Shown here piece by piece: positions 16,403-24,875 of a DNA stretch of 64,000 bases (position 1 is the stretch's first letter; each line of letters opens with the position of its first letter). The notes under the pieces are model-generated. The model was not told where the DNA came from and made no database searches. It saw only the letters and a list, made by a program, of their open reading frames with translations. A program made the position numbers and the translations under genes. Origin of the DNA: UBA2029 sp037447125 (GTDB taxonomy: Bacteria > Chloroflexota > Anaerolineae > Aggregatilineales > Aggregatilineaceae). The stretch covers positions 1-64,000 of the forward strand of contig JBBIHG010000002.1 in NCBI GenBank assembly GCA_037447125.1, given 5' to 3'.

Positions 16403-16900
16403 ATGAAGTACCAGACCATCGTCAACGGCCAGACGTTCGACATCGAGATCAACGAGGACGGCCGCATCCTGGTCAACGGGGAGGCGCGGGCCATTGACTT
16501 TCGCGTGTTGCGCGAAGGCGAGCTGTACTCGATGCTGCTCGACCACCACAGCTACGAGGCCGTCGTGGATGAGCGCGACGACCTGTACCACGTGCTGCTG
16601 GTGGGCGATATGTATGAGGTGCAGGTGACCGACGAGCGCAGCCGCCGCCTGGCCAGCGCGTTCATGGCCTTTGGCGATACGGGCGGTGAGCTTTCGATCC
16701 GCGCGCCCATGCCAGGGCTGATCGTGCGCATCCCGGTGAGCGAAGGCGAGCCGGTGGTCAAGGGCCAGACGGTGATGATCCTCGAATCCATGAAGATGGA
16801 GAACGAGTTGAAGTCCCCGCGCGATGGCACCATCCACCATATCCACGCCCGGGCCGGCGACAATGTCGAGCAGAACAAGGTGCTGGTGACCATCGCGTAG
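16403..16900 (+). CDS. Biotin carboxyl carrier protein
   Basis: 165 residues. The C-terminal biotinyl domain (about 95-165) contains MILESMKMENEL, so Lys131 is the biotinylation site. The N-terminal 90 residues form a beta-rich region (MKYQTIVNGQTFDIEINEDG) that resembles the linker/BT-like part of acyl-CoA carboxylase alpha chains. With the carboxyltransferase at 7462-9021 and biotin carboxylase at 12083-13636 it completes a three-part acyl-CoA carboxylase. The cyclophilin and Cax genes lie between, so coexpression with the carboxylase is not certain. Confidence 0.9.
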   Translation: MKYQTIVNGQTFDIEINEDGRILVNGEARAIDFRVLREGELYSMLLDHHSYEAVVDERDDLYHVLLVGDMYEVQVTDERSRRLASAFMAFGDTGGELSIRAPMPGLIVRIPVSEGEPVVKGQTVMILESMKMENELKSPRDGTIHHIHARAGDNVEQNKVLVTIA

Positions 16901-16955
16901 GGCGTAGGGTTGCGTGCAAAGGTTGTCACCAAACCACTTGCCGCGGGGGGTATTG

Positions 16956-17047
16956 ACCTCACCCCCAGCCTCGCAGCGCTCGGCTTGCCCCCTCTCCGCG
17001 GCGGAGAGGGGGCGGCGAGGCGCGTTAGCGCCGAGCAGGGGTGAGGT
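16956..17047. repeat. ACCTCACCCC palindromic element, copy 1
   Basis: A 92-bp element bounded by ACCTCACCCC and GGGGTGAGGT, with an internal CCTCTCC/GGAGAGG hairpin and GCTCGGCTTGCC. It closely matches 46211-46304 and the reverse complement of 39898-39993. There is no coding capacity. Confidence 0.85.
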
Positions 17048-17129
17048 AAGCCAGGGCGCGGCGACATGCCCGACAGGTTTTGCACGGGCCTCGTAGGGCA
17101 AGCGCGCGGCACCGTGCCGCGCACAACGG

Positions 17130-17135
17130 TATAAT
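17130..17135 (+). promoter_or_regulatory. -10 box for glycosyltransferase cluster leader
   Basis: TATAAT at 17130-17135 predicts a transcription start near 17142, giving a leader of about 80 bases before the ATG at 17224. The -35 region (CGGCAC at 17 bases) is poor, so an activator or extended contact may be needed. Confidence 0.45.
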
Positions 17136-17172
17136 CGGTCGCGTGGGGGCGCAAGACGCCCGGCGCGCAGAT

Positions 17173-17212
17173 CCCGGTCGCCGGACGTGAGGTGACCGGG
17201 TTCTTGTTTCTT
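17173..17212 (+). terminator. Intrinsic terminator hairpin in leader (attenuator or sRNA end)
   Basis: CCCGGTCGCC (17173-17182) pairs with GGTGACCGGG (17191-17200), nine Watson-Crick pairs and one G-U, with loop GGACGTGA, followed at once by TTCTTGTTTCTT. This is an intrinsic terminator placed after a -10 box and before the coding region, where readthrough would be needed to express the downstream genes. It could be an attenuator, or the end of a small RNA of about 65 nt. Confidence 0.6.
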
Positions 17213-17223
17213 GGAATGGAGCA

Positions 17224-18549
17224 ATGAGAGAGCCTCGCCGCGCGCTGTGGCGCGCACTGGACGTGCTCTGGCTGGGGGCGCTGGCTGTCTATGTGCTGGC
17301 CGGAGTGGGCGACGTGCCCTTTCACGGCGATGAGTCCAGCCTGATCGCCATGAGCCACGACTACTATCACCTGGTGCAGAAACGCGACATCGAGCCGGTG
17401 CTCTACGACCCTCATCCAGCGGATCCCATGGATCAGGAGCTGCGTCTGATCAACGGCACGGTGGGCAAGATGGCCATGGGCCTGGCCTGGGACATGGCCG
17501 GGCTGACGGCAGCCGATCTCAACGAGCCGTGGCTGTGGGGCGCGGACTGGGAATACAACGTAAGCATGGGGCACCTGCCCGGCGAGCGGCTGCTGCATGC
17601 TGCCCGCCTGTCGTCGGCGGTGCTGACTGTGATCAGCCTGGTGGCCGTCTTCGCCATTGCCTGGCTGGTGGGCGGGCGTCCGGCGGCGTGGGCGGCGGCG
17701 CTGATCTACGCCAGCGATGCGGCAGTGCTGCTCAACGGGCGGCGGGCGATGATGGAGGGGGCGCACCTGGCCTTCTCCACGCTGGCCGTGTTGGCGGCGC
17801 TGCTGGTCGTGCGCGAGCAAGGACGCCACCCCCTGCCGCGGCGGCGTGCGCTGGTGGGCCTGACGGCGCTCTTCGGCGTCCTGGGCGGCCTGGCGGTGGC
17901 CAGCAAACACCCGGCGCTGATCGTCGTGGCGGCGGGCTTTGTGGCGATTGCCTCGGAGCCGTTCATCAGGCGCAAGCCGTCACCGCTGAACCGGCGGCGC
18001 ATCCTGCGCTGGATCGGCGCGAGCATCCTGGTTCTGCTGACGTTTCTGGCGCTGAACCCGGCCTGGTGGTCGGACCCGCTGCGGATGCCGGGCCGCGTGC
18101 TGGAGCTACGCAGCACGCTGCTCGATCAGCAGGTGGTCGGGTACGGCGGCTACAATGGGCTGGCTGAGCGCGTGGAAGGGCTGTTGGAGCTTTCCTTCGG
18201 CGCGAAGCCGCAGTACTACGAAGCGCCGGGGTGGGATGAGTGGATCGCCGGTGAGATCGCGCAATATGAAGCGTCGGGGCTGGCGGGGCGCGGCGCCGGG
18301 CTGGTCTGGGCGTTGGCCCTGGGGGTTGCGTGGGTCGCCGGGATGTGGCAACTGGGGCGGCGCTGGCGCGAGGGGCCGGTCTGGACCGTCCTGTTGTGGA
18401 CTGGCATCACCGCCCTGGCTTTGCTGGTCGCCACGCCGCTGGCCTGGCAGCGCTACTACCTGCCGTTGCGCCCGGCGCTGGCGGTCGTCGCCGGGTGCGG
18501 CGCGGCGGCACTGGCAACGGGGGCGCTGCGCCTCAGGAGACGGGCATGA
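17224..18549 (+). CDS. GT-C membrane glycosyltransferase (PMT/ArnT-like), first of four
   Basis: 441 residues, about ten membrane helices. The first extracytoplasmic loop has FHGDESS, the Asp/Glu pair typical of the GT-C fold (GT39/GT83 style) that binds a polyprenyl-phosphate sugar donor. Such enzymes move sugars onto lipids, proteins or polymers outside the membrane. The stop overlaps the start of the next gene (ATGA). The first loop is unusually long and holds conserved-looking WGADWEYN. Acceptor and sugar are unknown. Confidence 0.75.
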   Translation: MREPRRALWRALDVLWLGALAVYVLAGVGDVPFHGDESSLIAMSHDYYHLVQKRDIEPVLYDPHPADPMDQELRLINGTVGKMAMGLAWDMAGLTAADLNEPWLWGADWEYNVSMGHLPGERLLHAARLSSAVLTVISLVAVFAIAWLVGGRPAAWAAALIYASDAAVLLNGRRAMMEGAHLAFSTLAVLAALLVVREQGRHPLPRRRALVGLTALFGVLGGLAVASKHPALIVVAAGFVAIASEPFIRRKPSPLNRRRILRWIGASILVLLTFLALNPAWWSDPLRMPGRVLELRSTLLDQQVVGYGGYNGLAERVEGLLELSFGAKPQYYEAPGWDEWIAGEIAQYEASGLAGRGAGLVWALALGVAWVAGMWQLGRRWREGPVWTVLLWTGITALALLVATPLAWQRYYLPLRPALAVVAGCGAAALATGALRLRRRA

Positions 18550-20375
18550 CCCGCACTGGCCCTGTGGCGCGCCACGTCTGGCTGGGCACAGCCGTGTTGC
18601 TCATCGCCGCCTTCGCGCTGATTCGCCACGCCAATGATCTCTCCATGTGGTACGACGAAGTGTGGACGATTTTCCACAGCAGCGGCACGCTGGAGCAGAT
18701 CGTGCGCGACCGCGATCTCTCCTGGCCGCCGGGCTACTACCTAGTGCTTCACGCCTGGACCAGGCTGTTGGGCATGAATGACCTGGTGGTGCGGATGCTC
18801 AACGTGCTCTCCGGCCTGCTGGGGACGGCCTGCATGATCCAGGCCGGGCGCAGCCTTTCGTCGAAGCGCGCGGGCTGGCTGGCCGGGCTGGCCTTCGGCG
18901 TGTCCGGCTACGCGGTCTACTTCCTGCTGGAGGTGCGCGGCTACGGTCTGATGCTGACCCTGGCGGCGGCGCTGGTCTGGCTGCACGCCCGCTGGCTCAA
19001 GGCACCGACCTGGCGGCGGGCGATCCCTTACGCCCTGGTGCAGGCGCTGCTGCTCTATACCCGCTACGCCGATGCGATGGTCATCGTCGCCTTGCTGGGA
19101 CTGCACCTGCTGCTCAGCGCGCCGCGCCTGCTGGGGCGCTGGCTGGTTGTCGCCGCGTTGAGCGCCCTGCTCTTCGCGCCTATGCTGCCCGACTTCTGGG
19201 ATTTCTACCGCAGCCGTCAGGGAGCGCACGTGGAGAATCCCGATCCGGGCATCTTCTTGCGCGGGCCGGAGCTATGGTTCCAGTCCTACAGCCGCCATCA
19301 GGACGCCCTGTGGGCGATTCTGCTCGGTCTGGTCGCGATCGGCCTGGGGATGGCGCTGCGGCGTGGCGAGCGCCGGACTCGCGTGACCGTGCTCTGGCTG
19401 GCCCTGTGGGGCGTGGGCATCCCGGCCTTCATCTACGCTAACCGCGAGTCGCTGCTGGCCTATACGCCCCGCTATTTGCTCTTCACGCTGCCGGCGTTCA
19501 TGTGGCTGATCGGCGCCGGCCTGGCCCGCCTGCCTCGCCCGGCGATGGCCGCCGCGGCCACACTGCTGGTGATCTCGCTGGCGCTGCCCTGGCACCCCTT
19601 CGATTTCCGCCGCCCCTATACCAGCGGCCCCCCGGTGCGCGACCTGGTGCGAGAGCTGGCCGTGCGCTTTCAGCCGGGCGATGCGCTGCTGGTTGATCCT
19701 AAGATGCCGCCGACGATGGAGGAACCTTACGACTGGTGGTACTACGAGCAGCTCTACTTCCCCGGCGGGCGCATTCCGCGCATCAGCGAGGCGAGCGAAG
19801 CGGGGCCTCGTGTCTGGCTGCTGGTGCGCCAGGGCAGCGAGGACGAGACGACGCGCCGCCAGGTTGAGCAAGGGCGCATCGCCACCGAGTTCTGGGGGCC
19901 GTGGTACTTCATCGTCACGCTCTACAAGGGGCCACCGCTGTCGCCGGGGGTGCGCCTGGGCGAATCCGTGCGTTTTCGCGGGGCGACGCTCGAATCGGGC
20001 CCGCTGTACCGCCCTGGCGACACTCTGTCCGTCGAAACGTGGTGGAGCGTTGAGTCCCAGCCGCAGGTGGACTACTCATTGGGGCTGCATCTGGTGGACC
20101 GGCACGGGACAATCGTCGCACAGACTGACAGCGGGCCACGCGGGCCATTCACGCCGGATAGCACGTCGCAGTGGCTGCCTGGCGAGGTCTATCGCGACGA
20201 TCGGGAGCTGCGGGTGCCCTGGTGCCTGCCCACCGGACGGTATCACGTGCAGCTGGTGGTCTATACCTGGTGGGACGGTGCCCGCCTGGAGCCAGAGGAC
20301 GGGCGGTGGCGCGGTCCAGAAGACAGCCTGCAGCTTGGCACGGTGGTCGTTGGGTCCTACGCGGGGTGTGACTGA
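18546..20375 (+). CDS. GT-C membrane glycosyltransferase, second of four
   Basis: 609 residues. An N-terminal helix is followed by MWYDEVWTIF, with the acidic pair of GT-C enzymes, then about ten membrane helices to residue 405 and a C-terminal extracytoplasmic region of about 200 residues. That region ends in a beta-rich module (from about 510) resembling the C-terminal module of the fourth cluster member. The ATG at 18546 overlaps the preceding stop; longer upstream readings in this frame are noise. Predicted to use a lipid-linked sugar donor. Confidence 0.75.
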   Translation: MTRTGPVARHVWLGTAVLLIAAFALIRHANDLSMWYDEVWTIFHSSGTLEQIVRDRDLSWPPGYYLVLHAWTRLLGMNDLVVRMLNVLSGLLGTACMIQAGRSLSSKRAGWLAGLAFGVSGYAVYFLLEVRGYGLMLTLAAALVWLHARWLKAPTWRRAIPYALVQALLLYTRYADAMVIVALLGLHLLLSAPRLLGRWLVVAALSALLFAPMLPDFWDFYRSRQGAHVENPDPGIFLRGPELWFQSYSRHQDALWAILLGLVAIGLGMALRRGERRTRVTVLWLALWGVGIPAFIYANRESLLAYTPRYLLFTLPAFMWLIGAGLARLPRPAMAAAATLLVISLALPWHPFDFRRPYTSGPPVRDLVRELAVRFQPGDALLVDPKMPPTMEEPYDWWYYEQLYFPGGRIPRISEASEAGPRVWLLVRQGSEDETTRRQVEQGRIATEFWGPWYFIVTLYKGPPLSPGVRLGESVRFRGATLESGPLYRPGDTLSVETWWSVESQPQVDYSLGLHLVDRHGTIVAQTDSGPRGPFTPDSTSQWLPGEVYRDDRELRVPWCLPTGRYHVQLVVYTWWDGARLEPEDGRWRGPEDSLQLGTVVVGSYAGCD

Positions 20376-20402
20376 GCGCGCCTGGGGAGTGCAGAAGCTG
20401 AC

Positions 20403-22133
20403 ATGATCCTGATCGCGCCCGCTGACCTGCTAGAAGCCCTGTGGGGGCTGGCTTTCGCCGCGCCCTGGGCGTGGTGGCTGCTACCGCCACGCCAGCGCAC
20501 GGGAGTCACGTTGGCGCTGCTCACGCTGGCGCTGAGCCTGGGCGCGCTGACGCTGGGGATGCTGGCGCTGAGCCTGGCCGGGGCGCTGAGCCTGGGCGCG
20601 GTGCGCGCCGGGATGCTCGGCTTGTTCGGGGTAGGCGCGGCGGTCTGCTGGCGGGCGGGCGCGCGACCGGCGTGGCCTCGGATGAGGGCCGGCGGGATTG
20701 GCCGAGCCATCCGGCGGCACCCGCTGGCGGCGGGCATCCTCGCCGTGATCGGCGGCCTCGCCGCGCTGATCGCCCTCAACGCGCTGTACTGGCCGTTCTA
20801 TGCTCCCGACGCCGTGTCCATCTACGCCGATCAGAGCCGGATCATCTACCAGGCGCGGGCGCTGCCGCAGGACGAGGGGCTGTACGAGCTGTACCCCATG
20901 CTGCTGCCGCTCAGTCACACCTACGCCTACCTGGTGGCGGGCGCGCTGGACGAGTACCTGGCCAAAGTGAGCGTGGCGGCGCTGGCGCTGGGAGCGCTCG
21001 GCGCAACCTACGCTTTGGGGCGCGCGCTCTACGGGGGGCGCGTCGGGCTGGGCGCGGCGGCGCTGCTGGCTCTGACGCCGGAGTTCACCCGCTGGGCGTC
21101 CGCCGGCTATACCGACATCCCCGCTGGCTTCTTCGCGGCGCTGGCGGCGCTGGCCGCCTGGTGGCTGGCTGAAGACCGGTCGCCCCGGACGGCGTGGCTG
21201 CTGGGCGCGCTGGCTGGGCTGGCGGCGTGGACCAAGAACAGCGCGCTGGCTTTCGCGCTATCGGCGGGGCTGTGGCTGGTCTACGCCCGCTGGCGCGGTT
21301 GGGCCGATTGGCGGCATGGGCTGGCGCTGGCGGCGGGACTTGTGCTGACGGCTGGTCCCTGGTACGCGCGCAACCTGCTGGAGTCTGGCCGCCTGGTGCC
21401 GCCGACGGTGTGGAGCGAGCAGGCGCGGCACACGGCAGCGATGTTCGTGCCGTTCCTAGGCGAGCTTCCCGCTTATTCCGCGCCGGGATTGATCGTCACG
21501 GCGGGCATGGGCTGGAGCGCGGTCGAGGCCCTGCGCGGGGCGCGGCCCTTCGCCGACCGGGCGTGGCTATTGTGGATCATGGCCGGGCCGTTCGCGGCGG
21601 CGTGGTGGTGGTATGCCTCGTATGAGACGCGCTTCCTGCAGGCGATCTATCCCCTGCTGTGCGTGATGGGCGCGCGGGCGCTGCTTGGCGCGTGGGAGAC
21701 GCTGCGCCGCAACCGAACGACGCTCCGTCCGGCAATCCAGGCGGGGCTGCTCGCGCTAGTGCTGCTGCTGGCGCCGCCCGCCGCGCGCAAGGCGCTCGAC
21801 TACAAGACGGAACTGGCCCGCGCGCCGCTGATGAGCGACGAGGAGCGCCATCGCGTCGCCCTGGGATCGCTCTATGACCTGGCGCGCTATTTGCACGTGC
21901 TCCCCGCCGAAGGGATGGCCCTCAGCGACAGTACCCTGCTGCCGTTCCTCGCCGCTGAAGAAGGGCGGCTGCGGGTGGCCGTTGGCGGGCTGCCCGACCG
22001 CGCGGCGCTGGCCCGCTACGATTACCTGGCCGTGCGCAGCGATACGCCACTGCTGCGCGTCGCCGCGCCCGGCGATGTGACGCCACTGGCGACGTTCGGC
22101 CCCTATACCGTCTACCGCGTGAACTACCGCTGA
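20403..22133 (+). CDS. GT-C membrane glycosyltransferase, third of four
   Basis: 576 residues, very hydrophobic, with about twelve membrane helices. The N-terminal 130 residues contain a low-complexity stretch of Leu/Ala/Gly helices with short internal repeats (LTLALSLGALTLG). The GT-C acidic position is probably in FYAPDAVSIYADQ near 135-147. A C-terminal domain of about 70 residues follows the last helix. It lies 28 bases after gene two and 11 bases before gene four. Function beyond GT-C membership is not visible. Confidence 0.7.
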   Translation: MILIAPADLLEALWGLAFAAPWAWWLLPPRQRTGVTLALLTLALSLGALTLGMLALSLAGALSLGAVRAGMLGLFGVGAAVCWRAGARPAWPRMRAGGIGRAIRRHPLAAGILAVIGGLAALIALNALYWPFYAPDAVSIYADQSRIIYQARALPQDEGLYELYPMLLPLSHTYAYLVAGALDEYLAKVSVAALALGALGATYALGRALYGGRVGLGAAALLALTPEFTRWASAGYTDIPAGFFAALAALAAWWLAEDRSPRTAWLLGALAGLAAWTKNSALAFALSAGLWLVYARWRGWADWRHGLALAAGLVLTAGPWYARNLLESGRLVPPTVWSEQARHTAAMFVPFLGELPAYSAPGLIVTAGMGWSAVEALRGARPFADRAWLLWIMAGPFAAAWWWYASYETRFLQAIYPLLCVMGARALLGAWETLRRNRTTLRPAIQAGLLALVLLLAPPAARKALDYKTELARAPLMSDEERHRVALGSLYDLARYLHVLPAEGMALSDSTLLPFLAAEEGRLRVAVGGLPDRAALARYDYLAVRSDTPLLRVAAPGDVTPLATFGPYTVYRVNYR

Positions 22134-22143
22134 AGGGGCGCTC

Positions 22144-24711
22144 ATGCCTGACTGGCTGCAACCGACCGTCGCCCTGCTGCCCTACGCGGCGTGGGTTTTC
22201 CTCGGCCTGGGGATTCCCTGGGCGCTGGCCGTTCTGCCGCGCGCGCACTGGGGCGAGCGGGTCACGGTGCTGGCGGTGGGCATGGCTCTGGGGCCGCTGC
22301 TGTACACGGCGTGGCTGTTCGCGCTGGGCACGCTCGGCGCGCTGACGCTCGCCCCGTCGCTGGCGGGGAGTGGGGCGCTGGCCGCGCTGGGCGCGGCGCT
22401 GGCGGCGCGGCGGGGCCGGCGCGCAGAGGGCGAGCGTTTCCTCGCGCCGCCAGCGAGGGCGCGGAACGCGCCCCCAGCGCCCCACAGCAGCGGCGAGCGC
22501 TTGCTGATCGCCGGAATCGCGCTCGTGCTGGCGCTCAATGTGCTGGTCACGGCCTACTGGCCGTTCATCGCCTACGACACACAATGGGTCTACGGCTACA
22601 ACGCGCGCATCTTCGTGCTGGAGGAGCGCATCCCCGACACGATAGGCTATTACCCGCAGCACGTGCCACTGCTCTACGCGACGGTGCAGCAGGCGTGGGC
22701 AGCGCTGGGCGGCGAGACGCTCAACGATCACGCGGCGCGCGTGATCATCCCCTGGTTCAACCTGGCGATGGTGCTCATGGCCTACACGCTCGGTCGCCGG
22801 GTATTTGGCGGGCGGCGCGTCGCCCTGCTGACGGCGGCTGTGTGGGCGCTTTATCCGCACGCGGCGGCCTGGTCGGGCGCGGGCGATCTGGAGATCGTGC
22901 TGGCCCTGTACGTGACCTGCGCGGCGGCCTACTTCGTCAAGGCGTGGCGGACGGGGCAGGCGCGTCCGGCGCTGGTCAGCGGGCTGCTGCTGGCAGGCGC
23001 GCTGTGGACCAAGCCGACCGGCGGGGCACTGGCGCTCGGCGTGATGCTGACCATCGCCGGGGCGCTGCTTGCCGCGCGCGGGCGTCCTGTGGCACTCTGG
23101 CCGAAGCTGCGCGTCGCCCTGATCGCGGGGCTGGCCTGCGCGCCGCTGGGCGGGATGTGGTACGTCCGCAACCTGCTGCTGGGCCACACGGTCGTGGACT
23201 TCCCCGCCGACTACTGGCATGACTTCGCCCAGCGTTCCGGGCAGGAGTTCGGCTGGCCGCTGCTGATCGCCGGGCTGGTGGCGGGAGCCTTGCTCGTCAA
23301 GGGGGCGGGTCAGGGGCGGCTGATGCGCCTGGCTCCGCTCGTCGCCGTCCTGTTGCTGCTGGCGGGGACGCTGCCGACGGCCTGGAACGCAGATCGCATA
23401 GGCGACGCCGGCGATGTCTGGCTGTGGCTGCGCGGCGACATCAACGCCAGCCGGCGCATGGGTGCCCTTGAGTGGGCGCTGGTCGTCGCCGGATTCATGC
23501 TGCTGGCCTGGGCGGGGCGCGCGCGCTGGCGGGCGTTGCCGGGCGAGCGCCGCTCGACCGTTGTGCTATTGTGGGCGCTGCTGCTGCCCTACGCCGCCGT
23601 GTGGTTCCTCGACTTCTCCTACCACTACCGGCTGAGCTTTGCCATCGTGCCGCTGCTGGCGGTGCAGGTCGCGGCACTGGTGGACGGCTGGCTGTGGGAC
23701 TGGCTGGCGGCGCGGCGCGTCCGGCGAGCGCTGGGGACGCTGGCGACGGGGGCGTTGATCGCGGTCGCTGCCTGGGCGGGCGTGCAGCACACGGTCGAAG
23801 CGTGGCGCGACGGCGGCCTGCCCGACGACAGGGCCAAGTACGACCGCGGTAATCCGGCGCTGATGGTCGTCGTGCACATGCTGGAGCAGCTCGCTGCTGA
23901 GCGCGGCGAACTGGTTGTGGCCATCCCCGGCGAAGATCGGCTGCCCTTTTTCTTCCCCGCCTGGGAAATCCGCAACAGCCGCGATCCGGCTAAGCTGCCC
24001 ACTCGCCTGGAAGACCTGGACGGCGTGGACGTGTTCGTCAACACCTCGGTCGGCCTGTTCCTGATGCAGTGGTCTGGTCAGTGGCCCAATTCGCTGCAAG
24101 CTGACGCTGACCTGGCTGCGCTCTACCACCAACTGGACGTGCGCGGGCCAGACGGCGCGCCCTGGCCGACCGTCCTGGAGCCAATTCCGCTCAGCCCGGA
24201 CGGGTCGCTGCCCGTAGACGACGGTAACTTCCGCTACACGGCCTTCACCATTCACCCGGAGGCCCGCTTCACGCCCCTGAGTCCTGGCGCGCCGCAAGCG
24301 GACGTCGTGCTGTTCGGCGACTGGGCGCGCCTGGTGGGGCACGACCTGGGCAACCTGAAATGGGAGCGCAGCCAGCGGATCGTGCTTAGCCTCTACTGGC
24401 AGCCGACCGCCGCCGCCCCGCCGCCGCGCGATTACAGCGTCTACGTGCACCTGCTGGCAGCGGATGGGACGCTGCTGAGGGCCTTCGACGGAGAAATGGC
24501 GGGGGGCACCTATCCGACGCGCTTCTGGCGGGCGGGCGAATCGCTGCTCGATTACCGCATGCTGCGCGTGCCGGAGGACATCCCGCCCGGCCCGGCAACC
24601 TTGCGCATCGGTCTCTATGACCCGCTCAGTGGTGAGCAGCTTCCCGTGACGGTCGGCGGCGCCCCGGCCGGCAATGGCCTGACCATCGAGACGCGCATCG
24701 AAGTGCGCTAG
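22144..24711 (+). CDS. GT-C membrane glycosyltransferase with C-terminal beta domain, fourth of four
   Basis: 855 residues. About twelve membrane helices span 1-540, with the acidic loop IAYDTQWVYGYNARIF near 140-155 as the probable GT-C active site. The last 300 residues are extracytoplasmic: an alpha/beta stretch, then a beta-sandwich-like end (from about 700) with SLYWQP and YSVYVHLLAADGTLLRAFDG, a module often found at the end of large bacterial GT-C proteins. Relatives in Chloroflexota are annotated as glycosyltransferase family 39. The cluster ends here, followed by a palindromic repeat. Confidence 0.75.
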   Translation: MPDWLQPTVALLPYAAWVFLGLGIPWALAVLPRAHWGERVTVLAVGMALGPLLYTAWLFALGTLGALTLAPSLAGSGALAALGAALAARRGRRAEGERFLAPPARARNAPPAPHSSGERLLIAGIALVLALNVLVTAYWPFIAYDTQWVYGYNARIFVLEERIPDTIGYYPQHVPLLYATVQQAWAALGGETLNDHAARVIIPWFNLAMVLMAYTLGRRVFGGRRVALLTAAVWALYPHAAAWSGAGDLEIVLALYVTCAAAYFVKAWRTGQARPALVSGLLLAGALWTKPTGGALALGVMLTIAGALLAARGRPVALWPKLRVALIAGLACAPLGGMWYVRNLLLGHTVVDFPADYWHDFAQRSGQEFGWPLLIAGLVAGALLVKGAGQGRLMRLAPLVAVLLLLAGTLPTAWNADRIGDAGDVWLWLRGDINASRRMGALEWALVVAGFMLLAWAGRARWRALPGERRSTVVLLWALLLPYAAVWFLDFSYHYRLSFAIVPLLAVQVAALVDGWLWDWLAARRVRRALGTLATGALIAVAAWAGVQHTVEAWRDGGLPDDRAKYDRGNPALMVVVHMLEQLAAERGELVVAIPGEDRLPFFFPAWEIRNSRDPAKLPTRLEDLDGVDVFVNTSVGLFLMQWSGQWPNSLQADADLAALYHQLDVRGPDGAPWPTVLEPIPLSPDGSLPVDDGNFRYTAFTIHPEARFTPLSPGAPQADVVLFGDWARLVGHDLGNLKWERSQRIVLSLYWQPTAAAPPPRDYSVYVHLLAADGTLLRAFDGEMAGGTYPTRFWRAGESLLDYRMLRVPEDIPPGPATLRIGLYDPLSGEQLPVTVGGAPAGNGLTIETRIEVR

Positions 24712-24763
24712 CGGGCCGCCTCGCGCGTCGGAGGTCATTTGCGAAATCCTGATCGGCGGGTTT

Positions 24764-24861
24764 ACCTCACCCCTAAATCCTCTCTCCACACGCGGAGAGG
24801 GGACTTAACTGCACAGTGACTCCCCCTCTCCGTAAACGGAGAGGGGGCCGGGGGGTGAGGT
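24764..24861. repeat. ACCTCACCCC palindromic element, copy 2
   Basis: Bounded by ACCTCACCCC and GGGGGTGAGGT, with an inner CCTCTCCACACGCGGAGAGG hairpin and GGACTTAACTGC. It matches the reverse complement of 48016-48112 over its length, forming a subfamily distinct from the copies at 16956, 39898 and 46211. It separates the convergent glycosyltransferase and CHAD genes. Confidence 0.85.
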
Positions 24862-24875
24862 TTCCGCATGGTCTC

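Larger units (their letters stand above)
16901..17223. other. Intergenic region with repeat, promoter and structured leader
   Basis: No gene. It holds a palindromic repeat (16956-17047), a consensus -10 box (17130-17135) and a hairpin with T-run (17173-17211) before the first glycosyltransferase gene. Confidence 0.7.

Noticed and set aside
16956..17047. Palindromic elements as a CRISPR array
   Set aside because: Copies are tens of kilobases apart, in both orientations, without spacers or cas genes.
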